DNA of 64,000 bases, from positions 744,001 through 808,000 of the forward strand of contig NZ_PJCH01000015.1 of NCBI RefSeq assembly GCF_002943565.1, in the 5' to 3' direction. Made by a program: the position numbers and the translations under genes. The notes below the pieces were generated by a model. That model ran no database searches. It was not told where the DNA came from and worked only from the letters and a program-made list of their open reading frames with translations. Positions 43,997 through 53,488 of the stretch are shown here, piece by piece; positions within the stretch are counted from its first letter, which is position 1; every line of letters begins with the position of its first letter. The DNA comes from Hyphococcus luteus. GTDB taxonomy: Bacteria; Pseudomonadota; Alphaproteobacteria; Caulobacterales; Parvularculaceae.

Positions 43997-46279
43997 TTAA
44001 AAGCCGTATGTAATCTCGGCCAGAACATGCGTCGGCTGATCATACATATTCTGGGTAAAGCCCACATGCGTCGGGATGCGGAAAATCGGCTTCTCATCGT
44101 CGCCGATATTGCGCACCGACACCGCAAACTGGAGGCTTTCGTCACCCGTCAGATATGCAACGCGGACATTCCCGATTATCCGCTCGGGAATGCGGCCCGC
44201 CGGCGCGTTCAGCACTTCGGAATACTGCTCGCTGGTGTAAACCGCATTTGCGTTGATCGACACCGTTCCGCCGAAAGCCGGCCATTCCTTGCCGATGGAT
44301 CCGTTGAGGTTCCATTTCGGCGCCAGCGGCAAGACCGAATCCCGCACACCCGTCGCGGTCGGAACATTCGTATCCGCCATGGTATCGAGATAGCCGGCGG
44401 CGAACCGCAGCCGCCAGCCTTCGCCTGGCGCTGCGACAATCTCCACCTCGCCGCCCGTGACGTCCGCATCGAGATTGGTCAGCAGCGTCGCCAAGTTGAC
44501 GAAAGTGAAGCCCTGATAGTCTTTGTAAAAATAATGGAAACCGCTGGCGTTAAACTGGACTTTACCGTCGGCGAGGAGCGCCTTGAAGCCGCCCTCTATG
44601 GAGGTCAGGATTTCCTGATCGAGCGGCAACACTGCGCCGCCTGTAAACGGCGCGTTCCATCCGCCCGCCTTGTTGCTGCGGTTGCCGCTGAGATAAAGCA
44701 GAACGCCGTCCCGAGGCTTGTAATTCAGAGCGAGTTGGCCGGACCATTCGCCTTTGTTGTTTTCAGCAAGATCGCCGACTGTCGCCGGCGTAAAATTGGT
44801 CGTCCCGAAAGCGCCGGCGGCGGGAACGTCATCGAGAAATTCATCCATGACGAAACTGTAGTCGATGGAGTCATAAGAATACCGAAGTCCGCCGATCAGC
44901 GTCCACTGCGGTGCGAAATCATATTCGAACTGGCCGAAAGCGGCGTAAGACGTTGTCTCCATCGAAAAATCGGAGAACAGGCGGTCTTCATTGCCGAGGC
45001 CAAGCAGGTCGCCCGGCGCAATTTCGCCAAAGCTCGCAAGCACGTCATCCAGCCACGGCACGCCGAAAGTCTGGTTCGCCGTGTCATCCGTGTCGCGCCA
45101 CAGAAAATAGAGGCCGCCGACCCAACGAAAATCGCCGGCGTCTCCCTGCAACCGCAGCTCCTGATTGAACTGATTATAATCGCCGGTGCGCTGGCCAAGC
45201 AGGCCATAACGCGGCGTCATGTCGGAATCTTCCTGATAGGAATATTCGTAACTGACATAGTTCGACACGGATGTGAGAGTAACGGATTCGCTGAGATCCC
45301 CGGTGAGAATGTTCGTCGTGTTGAATGTTTGCGCATCGAACAGACCCGGCGCGTCCTGAGCGACTTTGAACGGATCGCCGTCCGTGTCAACATATCCGCC
45401 AGGATCGCAGCCTTCGCAATTGCCGTAATAGTTTTCATCCATCGGCAGGTCGTATTCCAGGCCGCTGACCGGATCGAATCCCGTCGATGAATGCTGAAAG
45501 GCGAAATTATGATCCTGATCCGAGTAGCTGAGAATGAGCCTGTCGGACCAGGCGTCCGTCGGCTCCCACAGCAGCTGACCGCGAATGCTCCAGTCATTGA
45601 ATTTCATCAGATCCTGGCCGGCGCGGTTATCGATGTAAGGGGACGTTCTTGAATAGAGGCCGGAAATACGCCCGCTTAAACTGTCCGAGATGGGACCGCT
45701 GACTGCGCCTTCGGATGAAAATTTGCCAAGCTCGCCGCCGGAAAGCTTCACATATCCCTCGGTCTCGCGCGTCGGCGCTTTCGTGATGTATTGAATAAGG
45801 CCGCCGGTTGCGTTTCGCCCGAAAAGCGTGCCTTGCGGGCCTTTGATCACTTCAACCCGATCGATGTCATAAAGCTGGAACGCTGTCGCGCCCTGAAAGC
45901 TGATATAGGCCTGATCGATATAGATCGCGTTCGGCGGCTCAAGATAACCGGTAAAGTCATTTTGCGACACGCCGCGAATATTGCTCAGCGGCAGGTGAGA
46001 AAGCGGCCCTTCGGCAAAATAGACGCCGACGCTTTGCTGGGCTATCTGCGTGCTGGATTCGACCCCAAGGTCACGCAGCTGTTCATCTGAAAACGCATTA
46101 ACGGCCGCGCCGACATCATTGACGTTCTGTTCGCGCTTTGTGGCCGTCACGACGATGGAGTCCACCCCGCCTTGGCTTTCCTGTGCGTTTGCGCCGCCCG
46201 CGGCCAGCGCAAGCGTCGAGACGCTCAAAAGCGCCGCGGTCCAAGATAACCCGCCCCTGTTGTTGATATATCCCCTCAT
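43997..46279 (-). CDS. TonB-dependent outer-membrane receptor
   Basis: A 760-residue receptor. A signal peptide (LLSVSTLALAAGGANAQ) is followed by the TonB box-like DSIVVTATKREQNV, the plug domain (IYIDQAYISFQGATAFQLYDIDRVEVIKGP, given in part; LFGRNATGGLI) and a long beta-barrel ending in the aromatic residue (ITYGF). This sequence type is the sphingomonad/caulobacter group used for carbon compounds as well as iron. Placement in the hyu operon suggests it imports the cluster's substrate. AAAGGAG precedes the ATG. Confidence 0.92.
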   Translation of the reverse strand: MRGYINNRGGLSWTAALLSVSTLALAAGGANAQESQGGVDSIVVTATKREQNVNDVGAAVNAFSDEQLRDLGVESSTQIAQQSVGVYFAEGPLSHLPLSNIRGVSQNDFTGYLEPPNAIYIDQAYISFQGATAFQLYDIDRVEVIKGPQGTLFGRNATGGLIQYITKAPTRETEGYVKLSGGELGKFSSEGAVSGPISDSLSGRISGLYSRTSPYIDNRAGQDLMKFNDWSIRGQLLWEPTDAWSDRLILSYSDQDHNFAFQHSSTGFDPVSGLEYDLPMDENYYGNCEGCDPGGYVDTDGDPFKVAQDAPGLFDAQTFNTTNILTGDLSESVTLTSVSNYVSYEYSYQEDSDMTPRYGLLGQRTGDYNQFNQELRLQGDAGDFRWVGGLYFLWRDTDDTANQTFGVPWLDDVLASFGEIAPGDLLGLGNEDRLFSDFSMETTSYAAFGQFEYDFAPQWTLIGGLRYSYDSIDYSFVMDEFLDDVPAAGAFGTTNFTPATVGDLAENNKGEWSGQLALNYKPRDGVLLYLSGNRSNKAGGWNAPFTGGAVLPLDQEILTSIEGGFKALLADGKVQFNASGFHYFYKDYQGFTFVNLATLLTNLDADVTGGEVEIVAAPGEGWRLRFAAGYLDTMADTNVPTATGVRDSVLPLAPKWNLNGSIGKEWPAFGGTVSINANAVYTSEQYSEVLNAPAGRIPERIIGNVRVAYLTGDESLQFAVSVRNIGDDEKPIFRIPTHVGFTQNMYDQPTHVLAEITYGF

Positions 46280-46341
46280 GCATTTCTCCTTTGCCGTAAT
46301 ATGATGGCGGCGCCACCTTCCCCGATATGTATTCGCGCGGA

Positions 46342-48102
46342 CTACTCACCCCGATATCCGTAAACGGAGGCGGCGGCCTCCGGCGTCACCCAGCCTTCTT
46401 CAAGATCGCGGCGCACGCGTTCACGATCGCGCTCGTGCGGATCGCCGAGACCGCCGCCGCCGCTTTCGGCGCCCCTTATCCATTCGCCGGGCTCCAATTC
46501 CGTCACCCCGATGGGCGGCAGATCGGTCTCCGATCCGTCTTTTTCAATTTTGCGCACATAAGACATCGCCCCGGGCAGGCCTTCGCGCGCGCCAAGAGGC
46601 GGATGCTGATTCATCTCTGCGAAATAGGCGACCGTCATCTTGTCAAAGCGCGGGCCGTAAACAATTTCGTGCGCCGGCGCGCCGCGAAATTTTCCGGCGC
46701 CGCCGGAATCCTTCAGCAAGTGAAGCGAGCGGACCAATATCGGATATTTCAGCTCGCAAATCTCGATGCTGTCGACCAGCGTCGTCGTGGCGCAATCGGG
46801 CATTCCGTAAGTCACCCAGCCGTCGCAAACCGGCGACGCCGGCCCGCCATTATTGCTGAGCAAAATCTGGTTGACATACTCGTCGCCATTCGAGCGTGCG
46901 TCCTTGCCGGAAATGACGCCAAGTCCCGCCCCCATGGAGGCGGCGCCCTCGGCGAGACCGTATTCACTCCCAAGCTCGGAGAAGGCGCGTTGCGTCGCAT
47001 TGATCAGCCGGTTCGTCATGTTCGTTGTCGCCATCGAACAGGACGCCGGAAATTTCGGCTTGCCGACGACGCAATTGTCGCGCAGCAACACATTGATCCG
47101 CCGAAAGCTGCCGCCATTGCGCGGCACGCTGGAGTCAACGCAGTTTAAAACGCCGATCATCGCCGACGTCCTCGACGACGCTTCCGAAAGATTGATCCCC
47201 GCCGGCACGCAATCGACATTGTCGCGAAGATCGACTTCGATGATCTCGTCTTCCGGCTTCACGCGGATGGTCACATTTACGGGCACGCCGTCGGGAAGAC
47301 CCGGCAGCGGATCATGACAGCTGGAGGCGCGCAATTCTCCCGCCGGCAATTGCGAGATGGCGTGCCCCATCCGGCGCTCCGAATAATCAAGCCATTCCCT
47401 GACGAAAGAGACGACCGTCTCCCGGCCGTAACGCGCCACCAGCTCCTTCAGCCGCTTCTCGCCAATGCGCGCAGCGCCCAGCGTCGCCAGATAATCCCCG
47501 AACCATACGTCAGGCACCCGGATCCGGCTGCGGCACATCCGGATGATGTCATCGATGTCGCGATAATCTTTTTGAATTCGGACGCAAGGGAAAACCAGTC
47601 CGGCCTCTTCATAAACATCCTGCGCAAACGGCATGTAAGTCGTTGGCTGGGCGTTTCCGCAATCGGCCTGATGGGCTTTCGCGCAGGACGTAAAGAGATG
47701 TTCTCCGTCCACATACACAGGAACAAGAATTGTGTGATCCGCTATATGCGTATTCCCGAGATACGGGTCGTTATGCAAGAAGGCGTCGCCTTCACAAACA
47801 TCGTCGTGAAATTCATGGATGGACGGCGTCTGCAATCCCGCTCCCATGACGTGAATTTGCAAGCTGTCCACAGCGGACAAAAGATTATGATCGTTGGTGA
47901 CGATGCAGCAGGAAAAATCCTTCGCGGTGTTGAGGATCGCCGACCGTCCTGTGCGGAACAGCGTATTGGTCATCTCCCGAACGATCGCATCAAAACGGTT
48001 CGCCAACACAGACACGAGGATCGGGTCGAGCTGGCTGTCGGTTGTGGGTTCCACGCCCTCTTTTCGCGCCATCTTTTTCGATTCTTTCCGAGACCTAGAC
48101 AT
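46342..48102 (-). CDS. hyuB: Hydantoinase B / oxoprolinase family subunit
   Basis: About 586 residues. Start at the ATG 48102 (overlaps the hyuA stop by 8 bases); an in-frame TTG at 48111 or ATG at 48072 are alternatives. Family motifs are LFRTGRSAILNTAKDFSCCI (shown in part), the metal-ligand region HNDPYLGNTHIADHTI, and the glycine-rich C-terminal SGGGGLGDPHERD. With HyuA it forms an enzyme that couples ATP hydrolysis to opening of a hydantoin, lactam (5-oxoproline, caprolactam) or to carboxylation of ketones. Only A and B are present here, which favours ring opening over acetone- or acetophenone-type carboxylation. Confidence 0.92.
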   Translation of the reverse strand: MSRSRKESKKMARKEGVEPTTDSQLDPILVSVLANRFDAIVREMTNTLFRTGRSAILNTAKDFSCCIVTNDHNLLSAVDSLQIHVMGAGLQTPSIHEFHDDVCEGDAFLHNDPYLGNTHIADHTILVPVYVDGEHLFTSCAKAHQADCGNAQPTTYMPFAQDVYEEAGLVFPCVRIQKDYRDIDDIIRMCRSRIRVPDVWFGDYLATLGAARIGEKRLKELVARYGRETVVSFVREWLDYSERRMGHAISQLPAGELRASSCHDPLPGLPDGVPVNVTIRVKPEDEIIEVDLRDNVDCVPAGINLSEASSRTSAMIGVLNCVDSSVPRNGGSFRRINVLLRDNCVVGKPKFPASCSMATTNMTNRLINATQRAFSELGSEYGLAEGAASMGAGLGVISGKDARSNGDEYVNQILLSNNGGPASPVCDGWVTYGMPDCATTTLVDSIEICELKYPILVRSLHLLKDSGGAGKFRGAPAHEIVYGPRFDKMTVAYFAEMNQHPPLGAREGLPGAMSYVRKIEKDGSETDLPPIGVTELEPGEWIRGAESGGGGLGDPHERDRERVRRDLEEGWVTPEAAASVYGYRGE

Positions 48103-50176
48103 CGATCTCAACCATATGATTGCCCAGGGCCGTCACGCGCGCTTCGCTGCCGGCGTGAAGCACAATCGTCGTGGTGGGCTCCGCAATCAGCGCCGGCCCC
48201 TCGATGCGCATGCCCGGCTTGAGGGTCTCGCCCTGATAAACAGGAATTTCGACCTCGCCGGTTTCCCGGAAATAGGTGGAAATGCGCTTCGCTGCGGCGG
48301 GCTCCTGGGCGCCGCCTTCGAGCACCGCCTCCATCGCCGGTTTTTTTAACTGCGCCGTCATACGCGCGCGCCATTGCATGAATTCGATCACCTCGTTCGC
48401 GTCGCGAATGGCGAATATGGCTTCATGGGCGTCGTGAAATTGCGCAATCAATGCTTCGACGTCTTGTTGCGTTTTCAGATCGGATTGCAGCGGGATCTCG
48501 ATTTCCCAAACCTGACCGAGATAACGCGCCTCGACAATAAACTCCTGGCGGAAGCCTTCCACTCGCCAGTTTTCAAATGTCTGTTCAAAAGCCGCCATTT
48601 CGCCGCGCAAGTGATCCAAGACCTCGCCGGCTTCCGCCAGGTCGAAGCGGTCAGAGCGCATCACCCGGCTGGCGCTCCATTCGCGCGCAATGTCGGAGAA
48701 CTGCGCCCCGCATGCGCAAAGGACGCCCGCCGTGCGCGGGAATAAAAGCCGCTTGCAGCCGAGCTCACGCGCGATCAACACCAGATTGAGACCGCCGGCG
48801 CCGCCGCCGGCGATGATCAGGCTGTCGCGGGGATCGACCCCTTCATTGATGGTGATCTCTTTTGTCGCTTCGACCATATGCTCGCTGGCGATCGTCATGA
48901 TCCCGTAAGCGGCTTCATGCAGCGAGCAGCCGAGGCGGTCGGCAATCCCGCCCACGACCTGCCGCGCCGCCTTCACATCGAGGGCCATCCGGCCGCCGAG
49001 AAAATAATCCGGATCAAGATAACCGAGCACGACAGCGGCGTCCGTTACGGTCGCTCTGTCCCCGCCCCGGCCGTAACACGCCGGTCCGGGCATGGCGCCG
49101 GCGCTCTCCGGACCGACCTGCAACAGCCCGCCCGCATCGACCCAGGCGATTGACCCGCCGCCGGATCCGACGCTGCGCGCATCCACCGCCGACAGCCCGG
49201 TCAGATGGCCGCTATAGCGCCCGCCCAGCCAGGTTTCGCGGCTGCGCACCGGCCGGCCGTCGCGCACGAGACTGACATCGAAACTCGTTCCGCCCGTATC
49301 GCAGACAATGACGTTCTGATCCCCGGTCTCGGCTTCCGCATAAGCGGCGCCCAGAACCGGCCCCAAAGCGGGTCCGGAGCGCACCATCAGGATCGGACGT
49401 TCAATAACATCGCCCACGGCGGCGACGCCGCCCAGCGACGTCGCCGGCAAAAGATCCCCCCGAAACCCCGCCGCCTGCAAATCTGTCTCCATCTCCCGCA
49501 GGTGCTCCTGCATCAGCGGCTTTAAGGAAGCGTCGATCGCGGCGGCGGAGGCGCGGCGATATTCGCGAATGACCGGATTGAGCCTGCTCGAGAGCGTATA
49601 GGGAACCCCGGGCATATGCTGTTCGAGAAGCGCGCCGAAACGCTCTTCGTGAGCCGGGTTGACCATGGACCAAAGGAGGCACACGGCGACGGCTTCGATG
49701 TTTTCCTGCCGCAGCCTGCTGATGATTTCCAACGCCGCCGCCTCGTCGAACGGTTTGAAAATTTCGCCTTCCGCGGTCATGCGCTCAGGCAACTCGAATG
49801 TCTGGCGGCGCGGCACGTATGGCTCCGGGAAAGGTTGGGTAAAGTCCCAGGGGTTTTCCTTGCCGCCTTCCCGGCGCACCAAGACGTCCGGAAATCCTTC
49901 GGTGACAATCAACGCCGTGCGCGCGGTTTTCTCTTCGAGGATCGCGTTTGTCGCGCGCGTCGAACCATAAATGAGAAGCTGCGTTTTCGCGAGCACGTCC
50001 GCCGTCGAGGCGCCGAGCTGTTCCGCGGCAACGCCAATCGCCTCCAGCATGCCCTGCGAGATCTTTTCCTTTGTCGTCAGCGCCTTGCCGATCAACATAC
50101 GGCCTTGGTCATCCGCGAGCACGACGTCGGTGAAGGTGCCGCCAGTATCGATGCCTATTCGGTAATAAGAGCTCAT
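48095..50176 (-). CDS. hyuA: Hydantoinase A / oxoprolinase family subunit
   Basis: A 693-residue ATP-binding subunit. The actin-like phosphate loops are visible: IDTGGTFTDVVL at residues 9-20 and CDTGGTSFDVSLV near 294-306, with GSGGGSIAWVD in between-domain position and AGGGAGGLN late in the chain. It activates the substrate amide with ATP for HyuB. GGAG lies nine bases before the ATG. The first gene of the hyuA-hyuB-receptor-permease operon, with regulatory box 1 lying 183 bases upstream. Confidence 0.93.
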   Translation of the reverse strand: MSSYYRIGIDTGGTFTDVVLADDQGRMLIGKALTTKEKISQGMLEAIGVAAEQLGASTADVLAKTQLLIYGSTRATNAILEEKTARTALIVTEGFPDVLVRREGGKENPWDFTQPFPEPYVPRRQTFELPERMTAEGEIFKPFDEAAALEIISRLRQENIEAVAVCLLWSMVNPAHEERFGALLEQHMPGVPYTLSSRLNPVIREYRRASAAAIDASLKPLMQEHLREMETDLQAAGFRGDLLPATSLGGVAAVGDVIERPILMVRSGPALGPVLGAAYAEAETGDQNVIVCDTGGTSFDVSLVRDGRPVRSRETWLGGRYSGHLTGLSAVDARSVGSGGGSIAWVDAGGLLQVGPESAGAMPGPACYGRGGDRATVTDAAVVLGYLDPDYFLGGRMALDVKAARQVVGGIADRLGCSLHEAAYGIMTIASEHMVEATKEITINEGVDPRDSLIIAGGGAGGLNLVLIARELGCKRLLFPRTAGVLCACGAQFSDIAREWSASRVMRSDRFDLAEAGEVLDHLRGEMAAFEQTFENWRVEGFRQEFIVEARYLGQVWEIEIPLQSDLKTQQDVEALIAQFHDAHEAIFAIRDANEVIEFMQWRARMTAQLKKPAMEAVLEGGAQEPAAAKRISTYFRETGEVEIPVYQGETLKPGMRIEGPALIAEPTTTIVLHAGSEARVTALGNHMVEIDV

Positions 50177-50209
50177 CGGCCTGTTCTCCGCGCCCTGAAT
50201 ATCACGGCG

Positions 50210-50220
50210 TGTTCAGAACA
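50210..50220. promoter_or_regulatory. Perfect dyad TGTTCAGAACA upstream of hyuA
   Basis: An 11-base perfect palindrome 34 bases before the hyuA start codon. It could be an operator or a repressor site, distinct from the three long boxes; no other copy was noticed. Confidence 0.35.
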
Positions 50221-50358
50221 GCCCCGCGCCATTGCCGCCAGCCAGCTTAAATTTGCTCTCGAGACGTACTCCACGAGCATTCGATCTCCGAAACGCGCGA
50301 CCGGCAACCGGCCGCAAATTCGCCGAAAACGCTTTCCAGGGCGCGACATTGAGGATGA

Positions 50359-50380
50359 TTGACTTTATTAAGCAGTTCAA
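50359..50380. promoter_or_regulatory. Regulatory box 1 (TTGAC-N11-GTTCAA), hyuA operon
   Basis: TTGAC, 11 bases, GTTCAA, an interrupted dyad of the T-N11-A kind bound by LysR-type regulators. An AT-rich run (50381-50403) follows. The core and AT-rich tail are nearly identical to box 2 over about 45 bases. On the plus strand TTGACT and CATATA are 17 bases apart and could also be a promoter. Confidence 0.75.
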
Positions 50381-50432
50381 TCATATAAAAAATATATATT
50401 GATAACGAAGTCTGAATAGAAAAAATACAGCC

Positions 50433-50792
50433 TTATAGGCTGCTGAACGCCTTGCCGACGACGCGCCATGCGCCGTCGATTTTCTGCATGACAAAGAACT
50501 CGGCGAAGCTCAGACCGGCGTCGGTCTGAACGTCAACCCGGACGGCCGCGGAATTTCCGGCAAGCGCGAGAACGGTTATCGCGCCGGGCGGAACATCCTG
50601 TTGCGCGCTTGGCGGAGCTGAATCGCAGAATTGCGCCAACGCTTTGGGATCGCCGCTCCAATCCTCGCCGGCGATGGCGCCATAGATGAACGCCCGTTCG
50701 TGAAACACCCCGTCCATGAGCCGGCTGTCGGCAGAGAGAAAGGCGCGTATGTATTTTTCGCATTCGGCTTTGATCAAATCCTGGTCTGCCAT
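50433..50792 (-). CDS. NTF2-fold (SnoaL/lumazine-binding-like) small protein
   Basis: About 119 residues from an ATG at 50792 (GGGTG eight bases upstream); an in-frame GTG lies nine bases earlier. The cone-like NTF2 pattern is visible: KAECEKYIRAFLSADSRLM at the N-terminus, VFHERAFIYGAIAGEDWSGD, then alternating strands ending FFVMQKIDGAWRVVGKAF. Some members are isomerases or cyclases, others bind small ligands. It follows the flavoprotein gene by 111 bases and is probably cotranscribed, so it could act on the flavoenzyme's product or substrate. Confidence 0.75.
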   Translation of the reverse strand: MADQDLIKAECEKYIRAFLSADSRLMDGVFHERAFIYGAIAGEDWSGDPKALAQFCDSAPPSAQQDVPPGAITVLALAGNSAAVRVDVQTDAGLSFAEFFVMQKIDGAWRVVGKAFSSL

Positions 50793-50903
50793 TTCTTTCA
50801 CCCTTCATGAAACTGCGCTTGTGAACGCGCGACCCGCTTTCGGATGCGAAAGCCTGCCGGCTCTTTCGCCGGCGCCGCCGGTCCGCCGTTGGCGAAGATC
50901 AGT

Positions 50904-52949
50904 CTAGACAAAGGAGAGCGCCTGGCGCGCCGCTCTCTGTCCTTCTCCGACGGCGCCGATAAAGGCCTGAACGCCGTACAATTCGCTGTGTGCAAAAAAG
51001 ATTCGGCCAAACCCTTCGCGCACGATGTCGGAATTGGATTTCCCCCCGCCTGCCGGATACATGAAACCCGGCTGCGGCACGACATAGGCATGCCCCCAGC
51101 GATTTATCGTGATGCCCGCAATATCACGCTCGGCCTTGAACCCGCCCCGGCGGAACAGCGCATTCATTTGGGAAAGAATTCGGCTCTCAATCTCGGCGAA
51201 GGGCGCGTTGAAGAGTTCCCAGCGCAGGGCGGCGCCTTGCGCCTTAGCGGGCAGCCCATTCTCCATGAGCGGCGCGTAGAAAGTCAGCACGATCGGTTTT
51301 TCAGGATCGAACGGCGCTTCATAGCCTTCTATATTCAAGGGCTGGCGGATGTTGCAGCTGAACCCGAAATCACCATTCAAGTAGAGCGCCGTGGTGACGC
51401 CCATTTTCTCCATGAATTTCCAGTTGCGCAAGGCGACATTGGCGACCACCACCGGCGCATGCACGAAACTTGAGAGCGCTTTTTGGAGGCGGTCGGGCGC
51501 GCCTTTCACAATGTGGCGGCTGACCCAGCTTCCGCAACACACAATGGCGGATTTCGCATGAACTGCATGCAGCTTTCCGTCTTTTTCATAGACGATCCGC
51601 ACGCCGTCTAGGTTTCCGTCGCCCTGTCGGTTGCGAACGTCAATCGCGGTTGCGCCCAGGCGAACACGGAACGGCGCGCCATCAACATCCAGACGGTCGA
51701 AACGGACGGGATTGCACTGGACATCGCCAGGTTCATACCCGCCTTCAATTGCGTCCGGCATGACGTTTTTTAGAAAATAGCGGTACACATAGCTGTTGCC
51801 GCCAGGGAAACATGCAATCCGGTTGCGGACCAGCCAATCGGTCAAAGCCTTTCGGCTCGGATCCTTCATCGCGTCGAGATCGGTCTCGCTGGCCAGCGCC
51901 GCCCCGGGCAATCCCAGATGAAGCGTCGCCATCAAGGCCGAGCAGGTGTCCGATCCGAGGCCCAAGGCGCTCGCCAAAAGCGGATCGCAAAACCGCGCCA
52001 CTTCCGGCCTCAGGCCATGAACATCGACCAGCAACTCTTCGTAAGTCATCTGGTCGAGCCATTCTTCAAGGCCTTCTTTGGGACGGTCCAGCACCAGCTC
52101 CCAATGCCATTTCATCAGGTCGCGTTGAACTTCAGGGTCGAGGTCCAGCCCCTCAAGCCCTTTCATCCACGGATTTCGTACAGGCTTCGGGTTTTCCCGA
52201 TTTTTCCCGGATTGATTGTAATAGGCGATGCTGTCGGAAATTGTCGCTTGCACCATGAACATGAAATTCGAAACATCGAATTCCAGATTCTTCTTGGTTC
52301 CGGCCAGCGGCGTCCAAGAATACTCAAGCGGCATTTTGATATCTTTATATTCGTCATAAAGCAGATCGAAGTTCAGAACGGTTTGGCCGGACTCGCTCGG
52401 CACATAGGTCATGTTCGAGCCTTGGGGGCCGTAGATTTTATAGCCGTCAACTTCGAATTCGTTGAGCTTGGCTTCACCGCCGAAAATATTGTGGTTTTCC
52501 AGAATAAGAACGCGAAGATTATCGCCCCGCTCTTTTTTCAGGCGATAAGCCGCGCCAACGCCGGCGCCGCCGCCACCGACTATCACGACGTCGTATTCGC
52601 CGTCTTCAACCGACGCTGCATCGACATCGGTTTGCTCAAAAACGCCGTCGCGGATTCGGTGCGCGCGGGACAATACGTCCCAGGTATTGCCGTTATTGCC
52701 GCGATAATCGCCAATTCCGCTTGGGCCGTCGAACAAGGCGGCCTTTTCCGGGTCGACAGCAGGGTAAGCTCTCGGCGCCGCTTCACCCTTCATGGTCTGC
52801 GCGAGCAATTCGCGCGGCGTCAAACCGCCCAGGAGCGCCGCGCCGGTTCCCACCAGGACGCCGCCAAGATAGTCGCGACGTGTGATACCTTTGCCGGCGC
52901 GTTTGCTGCTCGTTTCAGACCCACGTTTTTCAAACTCATTGTCAGCCAT
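50904..52949 (-). CDS. Tat-exported FAD amine-oxidase-like protein (spermidine dehydrogenase-like)
   Basis: A 681-residue flavoprotein. A twin-arginine signal (GITRRDYLGGVLVGTGAALLG) at residues 23-43 means it is exported folded. The FAD-binding loop DVVIVGGGGAGVGAAYRLKKE (shown in part) starts at about 119, followed by LILENHNIFGGEAKLNEFEV and GPQGSN, a layout I associate with Pseudomonas spermidine dehydrogenase and relatives. The C-terminus carries a second FAD contact (FFAHSELYGVQAFIGAVGEG). The true substrate is probably the cluster's nitrogen compound; polyamine oxidation is only a family analogy. It is divergent from the lysR gene. Confidence 0.82.
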   Translation of the reverse strand: MADNEFEKRGSETSSKRAGKGITRRDYLGGVLVGTGAALLGGLTPRELLAQTMKGEAAPRAYPAVDPEKAALFDGPSGIGDYRGNNGNTWDVLSRAHRIRDGVFEQTDVDAASVEDGEYDVVIVGGGGAGVGAAYRLKKERGDNLRVLILENHNIFGGEAKLNEFEVDGYKIYGPQGSNMTYVPSESGQTVLNFDLLYDEYKDIKMPLEYSWTPLAGTKKNLEFDVSNFMFMVQATISDSIAYYNQSGKNRENPKPVRNPWMKGLEGLDLDPEVQRDLMKWHWELVLDRPKEGLEEWLDQMTYEELLVDVHGLRPEVARFCDPLLASALGLGSDTCSALMATLHLGLPGAALASETDLDAMKDPSRKALTDWLVRNRIACFPGGNSYVYRYFLKNVMPDAIEGGYEPGDVQCNPVRFDRLDVDGAPFRVRLGATAIDVRNRQGDGNLDGVRIVYEKDGKLHAVHAKSAIVCCGSWVSRHIVKGAPDRLQKALSSFVHAPVVVANVALRNWKFMEKMGVTTALYLNGDFGFSCNIRQPLNIEGYEAPFDPEKPIVLTFYAPLMENGLPAKAQGAALRWELFNAPFAEIESRILSQMNALFRRGGFKAERDIAGITINRWGHAYVVPQPGFMYPAGGGKSNSDIVREGFGRIFFAHSELYGVQAFIGAVGEGQRAARQALSFV

Positions 52950-53412
52950 ATCGCAGCCTTCTCTTCCATATCACGCCAGCTTACCCGCCCCCCGCGCAAC
53001 GCCGACGATTTCAGTTGCAGCGGCTCAATTGTAGTTCTGGCGACGTCACGCATAATCCAAGCACTTCGCAGGCGCCGCGTATATTCATAACTTGTCCGAA
53101 GCGACATTTTGCGCCGGCGCAGAGCACCCTTTCGTGCGGCGCGCGCTCTATTCCTCAACTCTGAAATAAATTCCACTATGGAGAGGTTGGCCGCATTGCG
53201 AGACATGATCATTGGGCGCATCCATAAACAACGCCCTTGTACCAAGCGGGCGCTGAACCTGCATTCTCGTCTTCATTCAAACGATGCGCGTCACGCTTGC
53301 GGGGGAACTGGTCTGCGGACAGATCGTTTAACAACATATTTGTTTGTCCCTCGCGCCCTGGCCAGACGAATGGAACGCCGCTGCGCTGACGCTGGCGGTT
53401 CAATAAGGATGG
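52950..53412. other. Long divergent intergenic region upstream of the flavoprotein gene
   Basis: No convincing gene in about 460 bases. Short frames are present (for example 53109-53492 on the plus strand, which runs into the lysR start and lacks motifs). The region must contain the flavoprotein promoter. A/T content rises toward box 2. Confidence 0.5.
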
Positions 53413-53434
53413 TTGACGGAATTAAGCAGTTCAA
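53413..53434. promoter_or_regulatory. Regulatory box 2 (TTGAC-N11-GTTCAA), lysR / flavoprotein
   Basis: Same dyad as box 1, ending 54 bases before the lysR ATG. On the plus strand TTGACG and CATATT (53436-53441) are spaced 17 bases, a plausible sigma-70 promoter for lysR overlapped by the dyad, as expected for autoregulation. A long AT-rich tract follows to about 53460. Confidence 0.78.
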
Positions 53435-53488
53435 TCATATTAAAAATATATATTCATTATCTGTGGCGATGAATTGCCGGGGCGCTAG

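Noticed and set aside
50904-52949. Naming the flavoprotein a true spermidine dehydrogenase
   Set aside because: Only the general layout and N-terminal motifs agree; the surrounding genes do not form a polyamine pathway, so only 'spermidine dehydrogenase-like' is justified.
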